Assembly (NCBI GenBank): GCA_002868985.1
Contig: PKTV01000273.1
Span: 1-10,537 of the forward strand
Direction: 5' to 3'
Source of the DNA: Desulfobacteraceae bacterium
GTDB taxonomy: Bacteria > Desulfobacterota > Desulfobacteria > Desulfobacterales > UBA11574
Length of the DNA stretch: 10,537 nt
Shown here: piece by piece, positions 1-6,807 of the stretch
How the letters are laid out: each line of letters opens with the position of its first letter
Numbering within the stretch: the first letter of the stretch is position 1
The notes under the pieces: model-generated
Told to the model about the DNA's origin: nothing
What the model saw: the letters and a program-made list of their open reading frames with translations, nothing else
The model's database searches: none
Position numbers and translations under genes: made by a program

Positions 1-249
1 GCGGTTGCTGGTTCGACCGGCTGCCGGCCCCATGAAACTTCCCACGATATACACGAAATAAAGGAGCGTCGTTAGTTCGGTGGAGAAGCTAAAGGGCGGC
101 GCAGTCATCCGAAATGGCAAGTAATTGAAAACCGAAGAGAAAATTAAAAAACTGCCTGTAGCACAAAAATAAAGAAGCAAAAGGTCCCAGCGCTTCAGTA
201 GCTCCCAATAACTAATAGTAATATGTTGCCGTCGAAAATGAAAATTCAT
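1..249 (-). pseudogene. MFS transporter, N-terminal half missing and running off the left edge
   Basis: An open frame of 83 codons runs from an ATG at 249 (minus) to the window edge without a stop. Its translation contains WELLKRWDLLLLYF, then FNYLPFRMTAPPFSF, then LLYFVYIVGSFMGP and AAGRTSNR. From memory this matches the stretch around helices 7 and 8 of YnfM-type major facilitator efflux permeases, just after the central cytoplasmic loop (E. coli YnfM has FNYIGYR at the equivalent place). The first six helices should therefore lie upstream, but that DNA is ptsP, whose stop is at 281..283. In this frame a TAA lies inside the ptsP end and the ATG at 249 is the first ATG. No clear ribosome binding site precedes it. 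I read it as a 5'-truncated remnant, though a short half-transporter cannot be excluded. The start overlaps a copy of the intergenic repeat described at 229..270. Confidence 0.65.
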
Positions 250-270
250 ATCCAGATGAAAATATAATCG
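229..270 (+). repeat. Intergenic repeat family, copy 1 (degenerate)
   Basis: The 19 bases at 234..252 match the core of copy 2 (3724..3742) at 17 positions and copy 3 (5124..5142) at 17 positions. Similarity fades on both sides. It sits exactly at the break of the truncated MFS gene and supplies that gene's ATG on the opposite strand. It has the same orientation as the other three copies. Confidence 0.5.
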
Positions 271-280
271 TGAAACGATG

Positions 281-2587
281 TTATGAAACGTGGCGATGCC
301 GCTCAGTTTGGGATCTTAACAATTTTTGGATCCCTTCCAATGTTGGTTCGGCCAGCAGTGTCTTGGCATAAGCAGATGCGTCGCTTACGCTGAGATCGAC
401 GATCGTCTCCTGAACATAGCGCAAGAAATGCGGATCAACACTAAAGGTTCTGAGGCAGACACCGATAAAAAAGGGGATAAATTCTGGCTCATGGCCCATT
501 TCACCGCAGACCGTCACCTCAATTTCAGCCTTGACAGCAGCCTGAATGATGCGGTGCAGGGATCTGAGAACAGAAGGATGATAGGGTTGATAATAGGCAG
601 CAACCCTTTCATTGGTTCTATCCACCGCCAGCATGTATTGAATAAGATCGTTGGTCCCGATGGAAAAAAAATCCGCTTCTTTGGCCAATTCATGGATAAT
701 ATCCAATGCCGCCGGCAGTTCAATCATTGCGCCAAGGGCGGGTGCGGGATAAAAGGGCAGTTTTTTGCGAGCCAGATCAACCATGGCTTCTTCTATTGCG
801 TGACGGGCCTGGCGAAACTCATCAATGGCGGAAATCATGGGAAATACGATTTTTAATTTTCCGGCACCGACACCGGCACCGGCCCTTAAGATCGCTCTTA
901 GCTGTTGGAGAAATACTTCCCGGTGGTGCAGTGAAAAGCGGATCGATCTGAGACCCAGTTCGGGATTGGCCTCCTTTATGCCTTCTATATACGGCAGCAA
1001 TTTTTCGCCGCCGATATCCAGCGTTCGGATGGTGACTTCCCGGTCGCCCATTTCATCGCACAGCCGTTTGTAGACCAAATACTGCTCCTCTTCGGAAGGA
1101 AGGTTGGATCGCACTAAAAAGGGGAATTCGGTTCGGTACAATCCGACTCCCTCGACATTGAGGTCTTTGGCCAGTTTTATTTCACTGAGCAGATTAATAT
1201 TGGCCAGCAGTTTAACCGATTCGCCATCGCGGGTTTTTGTTTGGGCAGGCATGGGACGGGTGGCCTCATCCTCGGCCTTTTGTGTCTGGTTGCGGATTTC
1301 AAAGCGCTGGACAATCGTTTCAGATGGTCTGGTGTGAATGCTTCCGATATCCGCATCCAAAAGCATAGGCGTACCATCCGGAAGCTCCATCAAATCGCTG
1401 CGCTCGGCAATCACCATGGGAATTTTCAAAGACCGGGCAATGATGGCAACGTGGGACGTTACCCCGCCGCTCACCAAAACAATTCCCTTAATATCCTCGG
1501 ATGCCAATTTGAGCAAATCGGACGGGAGGAGTTGCCGGGCGATAACAATCCGGCCTTCGGTATGATCCGTGTCTTCCGATGTGTTTTTGCAAAGGTTGTT
1601 GAGCAGACGCCGAGCCAGATCTTCAATGTCCTGGGCTTTCTCCTTCAGATAGGCACTGGGAGCTGAAGAAAAAAGAGCCATATAATGTCCGGCAACATCT
1701 CGAACCGCTTCGGGCACAGATACCCCTTGTTCTATTTTTGTCAGCATCGCATCCACAAATCGGGCATCTTTGAGAATCATAAAGTGGGCTTCAAAAATCA
1801 GGGATGCACTTTCCGGCAAACGCTGAGCCAGGCGATCCTGCAAATCCGTGAGCTGTTGTTTGGTTGATTCCACTGCTTTGAGAAAATCCTGGGGTGCGGA
1901 CACAAACTCGGAATCGGGTCGATGGGACAGCAAGGATTCACCATCGGCTTTCAACACCGTAACCGGGGCATGGGCAAATCCGCCCGAGGCTGTTTTACCT
2001 TTAATAAAACGGAGTCTTTCCATCAGGTCGTCTCCCCGGGAAGGAACCGTCTTGTGGTTTTGGTCGATCATCAAGCGGGCGTTTTCGATGGCTCCGGTCA
2101 ACTGAGAAGCAATGGCCCGCATGGCCATCACATCGATCTCATCAAAATAATCGGGATGTTCATGCTGTACCACCAGAACGCCGATTTTTTCTTTTCCCCT
2201 GTGAATCGGAACCGCTAGAAACGATTCAAAAGGATCTTCATCAGCCTCTTCGAAGTACTTGAAATTGGGATGGCTACTGGCACGCCCTTCGCAAATGGGT
2301 TTCAGGGATTCAAAGATTTTTCCCACAAGGCCCTCACCGGATTTCATTCTTACCTGGCCCACCGCTGACGGATTCAAACCGACGGTAGCCTGGAGCACCA
2401 AATCCCGGGTGGTGTCATCGTAAAGATAGATGGAGCCTACATTGGCATTAAGGTGGTGTGCCACCATCTCAACGGTTTGCTGAAGGAACCCCTGGATATC
2501 GGTACTGCCGATGATGAGATTGGCCAGTTCTCCGATATCGCAAAGTAGATTCAGGTGATCTCTGTTTCTGTTCCTGGATTGCATCAT
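281..2587 (-). CDS. ptsP: Phosphoenolpyruvate-protein phosphotransferase PtsP (enzyme I-Ntr)
   Basis: This is the first enzyme of the nitrogen-related phosphotransferase relay. It autophosphorylates from PEP and passes phosphate to an HPr-like protein (NPr) and on to PtsN, in the cytoplasm. It has 768 residues (E. coli PtsP has 748). A GAF sensor domain spans about residues 14-172. The swivelling phospho-histidine domain has GGVTSHVAIIAR, active His379. The PEP-binding TIM barrel shows GLYRTEF (Arg485), RTLDIGGEK (521-529), NPELGLRSIR (541-550), GAMIELP, SIGTNDLIQY (642-651) and the VCGEMG catalytic loop with Cys694. All hallmark residues are present, so it should be active. The start is one of two adjacent ATGs, preceded by a purine-rich AGGGGTG. 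It follows trxB on the same strand after 79 bases with no clear terminator between. No ptsN, npr or rpoN is visible here. In the family the GAF domain lets small molecules tune the relay. Confidence 0.95.
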   Translation of the reverse strand: MMQSRNRNRDHLNLLCDIGELANLIIGSTDIQGFLQQTVEMVAHHLNANVGSIYLYDDTTRDLVLQATVGLNPSAVGQVRMKSGEGLVGKIFESLKPICEGRASSHPNFKYFEEADEDPFESFLAVPIHRGKEKIGVLVVQHEHPDYFDEIDVMAMRAIASQLTGAIENARLMIDQNHKTVPSRGDDLMERLRFIKGKTASGGFAHAPVTVLKADGESLLSHRPDSEFVSAPQDFLKAVESTKQQLTDLQDRLAQRLPESASLIFEAHFMILKDARFVDAMLTKIEQGVSVPEAVRDVAGHYMALFSSAPSAYLKEKAQDIEDLARRLLNNLCKNTSEDTDHTEGRIVIARQLLPSDLLKLASEDIKGIVLVSGGVTSHVAIIARSLKIPMVIAERSDLMELPDGTPMLLDADIGSIHTRPSETIVQRFEIRNQTQKAEDEATRPMPAQTKTRDGESVKLLANINLLSEIKLAKDLNVEGVGLYRTEFPFLVRSNLPSEEEQYLVYKRLCDEMGDREVTIRTLDIGGEKLLPYIEGIKEANPELGLRSIRFSLHHREVFLQQLRAILRAGAGVGAGKLKIVFPMISAIDEFRQARHAIEEAMVDLARKKLPFYPAPALGAMIELPAALDIIHELAKEADFFSIGTNDLIQYMLAVDRTNERVAAYYQPYHPSVLRSLHRIIQAAVKAEIEVTVCGEMGHEPEFIPFFIGVCLRTFSVDPHFLRYVQETIVDLSVSDASAYAKTLLAEPTLEGIQKLLRSQTERHRHVS

Positions 2588-2666
2588 TACACCCCTGCCG
2601 CAACTGCGTTAAAAAAGCTCGATAAAGGTTTTCTAACCCCGATTCCTCGATTAACGATACTTTGTC

Positions 2667-3635
2667 TCACTCCGGCGAAGCACAGGTGGGGTCTTCCATC
2701 TTGGCCTTTCGGGTCTCCACATAATGAGCGGCCGACAGGGCCGCCATGCAGCCGTCGGCTGCCGCCAGCACGATCTGTCGGGCATACCTTTCCCGCAGAT
2801 CACCCACCACATAAATGCCGTCGATGTTGGTGGCGCATTGATCATTGGTGATCACAAAACCCTCCGGGGACATGCGAATACCGGCCGGCACCAATTGATT
2901 GTTGGGATCAAAGCCGATGAATATGAATACACCGTCGGTGGGTAGGTCGCGCTTATCACCGGTTTGGGTGTCCCGAAGAGTTACAGCGTTAACACCGTCG
3001 GTATCCGCCTTGATTTCCGTGACGACGGCGTTCCACAAAACCTCCATCTTGCACTCCGCCTCGACGCGCTTTTGCAGGATCATGCTGGCACGCAGCGCAT
3101 CTCGACGATGGACCAGATAGACCTTGGCAGCCAATTTCGCCAGATAAAGCCCTTCTTCGCAGGCGGCATCTCCTCCCCCAACAACCATGACATTTTTACC
3201 TCTGAAAAAAAAGCCGTCACACACAGCGCAATAGGACACCCCGCTGCCGTAATACTCATCTTCTCCCGGGATGTTCAACTTTCGGGGGCGACCGCCCGTA
3301 GCCAAAATCACGGCATGGGTTTGGATCACCTGTCCGCCGGCGGTGCGTATGGTATGAAATTCGAGGCCCGGCTCAATGACCGTGACTTCGTCGTTGAGCT
3401 CCTCGATACCGTAAACGCGGGCATGCTGGGCAAACTTCATGGAAAGCTCGCTGCCGCTGATATTCTCGAAGCCAGGGTAGTTTTCCACCGCGTCGGATTG
3501 GTTGAGCTGGCCGCCGGGCACCCCTTTTTCGATGAGCACGGTCTTTAAGGCCGCCCGCATGGCATAGATGGCGGCTGAAAGGCCGCCGGGACCTCCGCCG
3601 ATGATGGCCAGATCATAAAGTTCAGATTGTGACAT
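2667..3635 (-). CDS. trxB: Thioredoxin reductase (NADPH, FAD-dependent)
   Basis: This flavoprotein uses NADPH to reduce thioredoxin in the cytoplasm. It has 322 residues, the usual length of the low-molecular-weight bacterial type. An FAD-binding GGGPGG motif lies at residues 13-18. ATGGRPR follows at 112-118. The redox-active disulfide is CAVC (Cys136, Cys139) in SYCAVCDG, where the commonest family form is CATC. The NADPH Rossmann motif is GGGDAACE (153-160), and HRRDALRAS (176-184) carries the arginines expected for the 2'-phosphate of NADPH. The second FAD motif is VVGDLRERYARQIVLAAADG. The start ATG is preceded by AAGGAG at a good distance. The gene is clearly GC-richer than its right-hand neighbour. 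It is likely the first gene of a trxB-ptsP transcript. A ferredoxin-dependent or NADH-using variant is less likely because HRR is intact. Confidence 0.93.
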   Translation of the reverse strand: MSQSELYDLAIIGGGPGGLSAAIYAMRAALKTVLIEKGVPGGQLNQSDAVENYPGFENISGSELSMKFAQHARVYGIEELNDEVTVIEPGLEFHTIRTAGGQVIQTHAVILATGGRPRKLNIPGEDEYYGSGVSYCAVCDGFFFRGKNVMVVGGGDAACEEGLYLAKLAAKVYLVHRRDALRASMILQKRVEAECKMEVLWNAVVTEIKADTDGVNAVTLRDTQTGDKRDLPTDGVFIFIGFDPNNQLVPAGIRMSPEGFVITNDQCATNIDGIYVVGDLRERYARQIVLAAADGCMAALSAAHYVETRKAKMEDPTCASPE

Positions 3636-3684
3636 GTTGCGTCTCCTTATTTCCGGTTTCTGGTCAAACTTCGACGACTATTTT

Positions 3685-3769
3685 AAAATTAAAACATCGG
3701 AATTGGCAAGTCCCGTTACGGCAGAAAATGAGAGTTCATATCAAATTGGAAAGAAAATATCCGAGTAAA
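3685..3769 (+). repeat. Intergenic repeat family, copy 2 (85 bases)
   Basis: It aligns without gaps to 5085..5169, with 70 of 85 positions identical by my hand count. The most conserved blocks are CATCGGAAT, CCCGTTAC, GCAGAAAATGAGA, CATATCAAATT and AAAGAAAATAT. It lies in the gap between the trxB start and the end of the hydrolase gene at 3900, on the far side of that hydrolase from copy 3. Confidence 0.8.
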
Positions 3770-3785
3770 TTCAGAAATAAGTATA

Positions 3786-3840
3786 CACAATTACCCTCGT
3801 CCGGGTAAGAAAAAAATCTGGAAATTGATAAATAATTGTG
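3786..3840. repeat. Nested inverted repeats downstream of the MBL-fold gene
   Basis: CACAATTA (3786..3793) pairs with TAATTGTG (3833..3840). Inside, TTACCC (3791..3796) pairs with GGGTAA (3803..3808) around a 6-base loop. The two pairings overlap at TTA, so they are alternative folds. The A/T-run is on the wrong side for a classic intrinsic terminator of the minus-strand hydrolase transcript, so I do not call it a terminator. Confidence 0.35.
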
Positions 3841-3899
3841 GGGTGCAGGTTTTGCGTTGCACGTTGCGAAATTCGACTTAATGGGCGACCTTGGTCCAC

Positions 3900-4820
3900 T
3901 TATTTCTGATTCACAGACAAATCCTTGTACAAAATCTGCACAAACTGATCCGGTGTCAACATGCCATGACCCCATTTTTCGTCAAATTCCTGTGTAGGTT
4001 TAGTTCTCTGAATCTCTTCTATAGTTTTTCCGGCCGATATTTGTTTGCTAATTTTAGCTTTCAGACTGATCAACATATTAACATAAGCGCTTAACTCTGC
4101 TTTGTTTGATAATGGTCCATGTCCAGGGATAACCTTTGTATCATCATTAATAATTGAAAGAACGTATTGTGCGGCATCAATCACCCCATTTACCGATCCA
4201 TGCGCTGATGTATCTATAAATGGGTAAAGGCCTGCAAAATAAATATCACCGGTATGGATCACGTTTGAGTTTCGAAAATAAACAATCGCATCGCCATCAG
4301 TATGAGCATTGCTCGCATGGAAAACATGAATGTCATCTTCGCTTGGATGAAATGTGATGTCTCGAGTAAAAGTGATTATCGGCAATGCAACCTTTGGTGA
4401 AGCGGGAACTTTCTTTTGAAAAAATTCAATAAATTGATCCGTACTCATCCGTTTGCGAACGTTTTCATGGGCAATGATAACCGAACCCATTTCACCTAAA
4501 TTTTCATTTCCTCCCACGTGATCAAAATGCCAGTGCGTGTTGATCACAAAACGGATTTTTTTATCACTGATTTTTCCAATTGCAGCCTTAATTTTCTTTG
4601 TAAGCGGTGCAAACTGATCGTCCACTATAAAAACACCATCATCACCGGCATAAACACCAATGTTGCCACCGCTTCCCAAAAGCATATACACGTTCTCAGA
4701 TAACTTAACAGTTTTAATTTGGACCTTATCAAAATCCTTATCTTGACTAAGGGCGCTTGAAACGGTAACGAACAAGAGAAAAAGAACGAAATACGATATT
4801 ATTTTTCGACGGTAACTCAT
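3900..4820 (-). CDS. Exported metallo-beta-lactamase-fold metallo-hydrolase
   Basis: It has 306 residues from the ATG at 4820. That start is chosen over the longer frame (to 5000) because AGGAGGTG ends four bases upstream of it and an export signal begins right there. Residues 1-25 form a signal peptide: a basic MSYRRK, then a hydrophobic run ending SSALS. The binuclear zinc site is complete: THWHFDHVGG (His96, His98, Asp100, His101), NAHTDGD (His173), HTGDIYF (Asp192) and IPGHGPL (His234). The gene therefore encodes a probably periplasmic zinc hydrolase. The fold resembles class B beta-lactamases and quinoprotein-linked metallohydrolases, but nothing visible fixes the substrate, and resistance should not be assumed. 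Two sampled 60-base lines are 37-40% GC, against 60% in a sampled trxB line. It stands alone on its strand between two repeat copies. Confidence 0.88.
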   Translation of the reverse strand: MSYRRKIISYFVLFLLFVTVSSALSQDKDFDKVQIKTVKLSENVYMLLGSGGNIGVYAGDDGVFIVDDQFAPLTKKIKAAIGKISDKKIRFVINTHWHFDHVGGNENLGEMGSVIIAHENVRKRMSTDQFIEFFQKKVPASPKVALPIITFTRDITFHPSEDDIHVFHASNAHTDGDAIVYFRNSNVIHTGDIYFAGLYPFIDTSAHGSVNGVIDAAQYVLSIINDDTKVIPGHGPLSNKAELSAYVNMLISLKAKISKQISAGKTIEEIQRTKPTQEFDEKWGHGMLTPDQFVQILYKDLSVNQK

Positions 4821-4854
4821 AAAACACCTCCTAAAATAGCTGCTGAAAAATTGT

Positions 4855-4860
4855 ATTATA
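4855..4860 (-). promoter_or_regulatory. Possible -10 element of the MBL-fold hydrolase gene
   Basis: The minus strand reads TATAAT, about 35 bases upstream of the ATG at 4820. No convincing -35 is seen 16-18 bases further upstream, so this is a weak call in AT-rich DNA. Confidence 0.3.
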
Positions 4861-5084
4861 AAAAATATTCTATCTTTCCTTTTTGATACTCTGACCTTCC
4901 CTTTTAACATTATGACATCGTGCTTGATTGAGGGTTTCTTAATCCGGCCCGGATGCATGCCACATTGTGACATAATTAGTCGTTTTTTGTGCCTTGTCAA
5001 CTTAGGTAAAGGAGATAATCAAGATTCAGTTAGAACCCTAATTGAGAGTTTCGGGGCCAAACCATGATCGGTGATTGGTGCTCC

Positions 5085-5169
5085 AAAATCAAATCATCGG
5101 AATCGGCGTGCCCCGTTACAGCAGAAAATGAGAATGCATATCAAATTCTAAAGAAAATATACGGGTGAG
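5085..5169 (+). repeat. Intergenic repeat family, copy 3 (85 bases)
   Basis: It is the partner of copy 2, displaced by exactly 1400 bases in the same orientation without gaps. Its right end stops ten bases before the -35 hexamer of the tetR promoter. It may be a spacer element, a binding site or a remnant of a mobile sequence; I do not recognise it. Confidence 0.8.
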
Positions 5170-5178
5170 ATTTTTTAC

Positions 5179-5207
5179 TTGACAAGTACGAACGATCGTA
5201 CTATTTT
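5179..5207 (+). promoter_or_regulatory. Sigma70-type promoter of the tetR-hydrolase unit
   Basis: A perfect -35 TTGACA (5179..5184) is followed by a 17-base spacer and a -10 TATTTT (5202..5207). This predicts a transcription start at about 5213-5215, on or next to the ATG at 5214, so the tetR message would have no leader. The spacer is filled by the operator palindrome. Confidence 0.75.
5185..5202. promoter_or_regulatory. Putative operator O1 (TetR autoregulation)
   Basis: AGTACGAACGATCGTACT is palindromic in its outer six bases on each side (AGTACG/CGTACT). It lies between -35 and -10, where a bound TetR dimer would block RNA polymerase. Eleven of 12 bases of its ACGAACGATCGT core recur at 5844..5855. 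Binding by the adjacent repressor is inferred. Confidence 0.7.
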
Positions 5208-5213
5208 ATCGGT

Positions 5214-5798
5214 ATGACAAAAGGAAAGGATACCAAATTTACCGTTTTGGAAGCCGGTCTGGATATGGCAAGCCAATTGGGTCTTGAGTGCGTAACCATC
5301 GGAAACCTTGCCAAGACAACGAATATGTCCAAAAGCGGGGTGTTTGCTCATTTCCAGTCCAAGGAGAATCTTCAGATCGAGATACTCCATTACGCGGCTC
5401 AGCTTTTTTCAGAAGGTGTCATCCTTCCGGCACTGAAAATCAAAGCCGGCATCCCGAGAATCAGGGCACTGGTCGACAACTGGATTCAATGGACTTCTGA
5501 ATTGACAGGGGGATGCATTTTTGTTTCCGCCAGTGCGGATTTCAGTGACCGTCCCGGAAAGGTCAGGGATGTTCTGCTGCACCAACAGAAAGAATGGATC
5601 GATTGTCTTAAACGCATCGCCCGGTCAGCGGTTCAGATGGGTGATTTCAGAAAAGATATTGATGATGACCAGTTCGCCTTTGACCTCTATTCTCTTCTGC
5701 TGGGATTTCATCTTTATTATAACTTGCTTGATGACGCTGAAATCAAAAAACGTCAGGAAACCGCACTCATTCGGCTACTAAATTCCTACAAACAATAA
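5214..5798 (+). CDS. TetR/AcrR-family transcriptional repressor
   Basis: It is a 194-residue DNA-binding regulator acting as a dimer. The N-terminal helix-turn-helix domain is at residues 8-55: TKFTVLEAGLDMASQLG is helix 1, VTIGNLAKTTNMSKSGVFAHF is the recognition region, and the usual basic FQSKENL turn follows. The C-terminal two-thirds is the all-helical ligand and dimer domain, with GGCIFVSASADFSDRPGKVRD (99-119) resembling a common TetR C-terminal subtype. The ATG at 5214 is the only start that keeps helix 1 whole; no Shine-Dalgarno precedes it and the promoter predicts a leaderless message. It is followed by a hydrolase after 9 bases, so it likely represses itself and that hydrolase in response to an unknown small molecule, possibly a substrate of the hydrolase. 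It could also act elsewhere in the genome. Confidence 0.92.
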   Translation: MTKGKDTKFTVLEAGLDMASQLGLECVTIGNLAKTTNMSKSGVFAHFQSKENLQIEILHYAAQLFSEGVILPALKIKAGIPRIRALVDNWIQWTSELTGGCIFVSASADFSDRPGKVRDVLLHQQKEWIDCLKRIARSAVQMGDFRKDIDDDQFAFDLYSLLLGFHLYYNLLDDAEIKKRQETALIRLLNSYKQ

Positions 5799-5807
5799 GA
5801 GGATAAT

Positions 5808-6737
5808 ATGGCAAAAAAGATTATAAAAATGAAATCGTTAAGCACGAACGTTCGTTATATTAATGTCAAGCAAAGAGGCATTCATGTTTTGCTGACAGCG
5901 TTATGGCATCTTGCACCCAATGCGACGAAAAACATAATACTCAAACGGTTTTTTAAACCAAGGTCCTATGCCCTCACACCTTTGGAAAGACAATTTCTTG
6001 AAAATGGGACGCCTTTTCATATTCATGTTCATGACAACAAAATTCGATGCTGGAAATGGGGACGCGGACCCAATATTCTCTTTGTTCATGGGTGGAACGG
6101 TCGCGGCGTAAATTTCGTCCATTTTATTAAGCCATTTATAGACGCCGGATACTCGGTCATCACGTATGATGCGCCTGCTCATGGAAAATCAGAAGGGAAA
6201 GTCACCAACTACTTTGAACTCTCTGATACGGTAAGATCTTTTTTGGACCCGTCCCATGGCTTTAATATCCAGGGCATTGTCGCTTATTCTATCGGTGCAT
6301 CCGCGGCGATTAATTGCATTTCAAAAGAAAAACCTTCCATTGATGCCGTCCTTATTGCTCCGGCACTTAAACTCAAAGAAATTTTGTTCAATTCTTTCAA
6401 TCATCACGGCATTCCCGAAATTGTATATCAGAGCCTGGTTGCCGAGATGGAAAGATACTTCGGTTACGATGTGCATCAAGACAACCCTGATGTGCTTGCA
6501 AAAACAATCTCCTCGAAGATGTTTATTGTTCACGACAAGGATGACCGAACCATCCCTTATATAGACTCAAAGATACTCTCAGAAAAAACAGATAATGTTT
6601 TTCTGCACACCACCGAAGGTTTAGGGCACAAGCGAATATTGAGAGACAAAACCGTTGTAGACGTCATCACAGCATATATTTTTAACGGGCAAATCCAGAA
6701 AGATGATCCGTTGATGAAAAACGTAAACCCTAATTGA
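5808..6737 (+). CDS. Alpha/beta-hydrolase fold protein
   Basis: It is a 309-residue probable serine hydrolase (esterase-like). The start follows an AAGAGGA that overlaps the tetR stop region, so translation may be coupled. The oxyanion strand is LFVHGWNGRG (91-100). A conserved YDAPAHGKSEG (120-130) follows. The nucleophile elbow is VAYSIGAS with Ser161; the first glycine of the usual G-x-S-x-G is replaced by alanine. The acid is Asp246 in VHDKDDRTIP and the base is His274 in GLGHKRIL. The triad is therefore complete. Residues 1-60 form a basic and partly hydrophobic N-terminal extension (IHVLLTALWHLAP) without a clean signal cleavage site, so the protein is probably cytoplasmic or membrane-associated. 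The substrate is unknown. A second copy of the repressor operator lies within codons 13-16. Confidence 0.9.
   Translation: MAKKIIKMKSLSTNVRYINVKQRGIHVLLTALWHLAPNATKNIILKRFFKPRSYALTPLERQFLENGTPFHIHVHDNKIRCWKWGRGPNILFVHGWNGRGVNFVHFIKPFIDAGYSVITYDAPAHGKSEGKVTNYFELSDTVRSFLDPSHGFNIQGIVAYSIGASAAINCISKEKPSIDAVLIAPALKLKEILFNSFNHHGIPEIVYQSLVAEMERYFGYDVHQDNPDVLAKTISSKMFIVHDKDDRTIPYIDSKILSEKTDNVFLHTTEGLGHKRILRDKTVVDVITAYIFNGQIQKDDPLMKNVNPN
5844..5855. promoter_or_regulatory. Putative operator O2 inside the hydrolase gene
   Basis: ACGAACGTTCGT is a perfect 12-base palindrome, 36 bases after the hydrolase ATG. It differs from the O1 core by one base (ACGAACGATCGT). Chance recurrence of an 11-of-12 match within 700 bases is unlikely. 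It may be an auxiliary site for looping or a roadblock. Confidence 0.55.
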
Positions 6738-6807
6738 TCGTAAACAAAGAGGCATTCTCGACTTTCGCTCAAATAGGTTTAAATCTTTTCCCAAAGGAGA
6801 TAAAAAA

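Larger units (their letters stand above)
4821..5178. other. AT-rich intergenic stretch between divergent genes
   Basis: No coding sequence is convincing here. On the minus strand there is a strong ribosome site (AGGAGGTG, complement of 4825..4832) and a possible -10 hexamer, TATAAT (complement of 4855..4860), with no good -35. A small inverted repeat, ATCCGG-C-CCGGAT, lies at 4942..4954. A plus-strand AAAGGAGATAA near 5008..5018 resembles a ribosome site but has no start codon after it. The right part is copy 3 of the repeat family. Confidence 0.5.

Noticed and set aside
326..1666. Plus-strand open frames opposite ptsP, up to 176 codons.
   Set aside because: They are antisense shadows of a complete, motif-rich gene and have no protein-like features or ribosome sites.
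4821..5000. Longer N-terminus for the MBL-fold hydrolase (open frame up to 5000).
   Set aside because: The internal ATG at 4820 has a near-perfect ribosome site and starts a signal peptide; the 60 extra residues are basic and non-descript, and would bury the signal.
5008..5018. AAAGGAGATAA resembling a ribosome binding site on the plus strand.
   Set aside because: No start codon or open frame follows within a useful distance.
5034..6737. 12-base exact repeat AACCCTAATTGA at 5034..5045 and 6726..6737.
   Set aside because: Several exact 12-base matches are expected by chance in 10.5 kb, and the second copy is coding.
5871..6757. 13-base exact direct repeat CAAAGAGGCATTC at 5871..5883 and 6745..6757.
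   Set aside because: About one such match is expected by chance in this window, and the flanks do not match.
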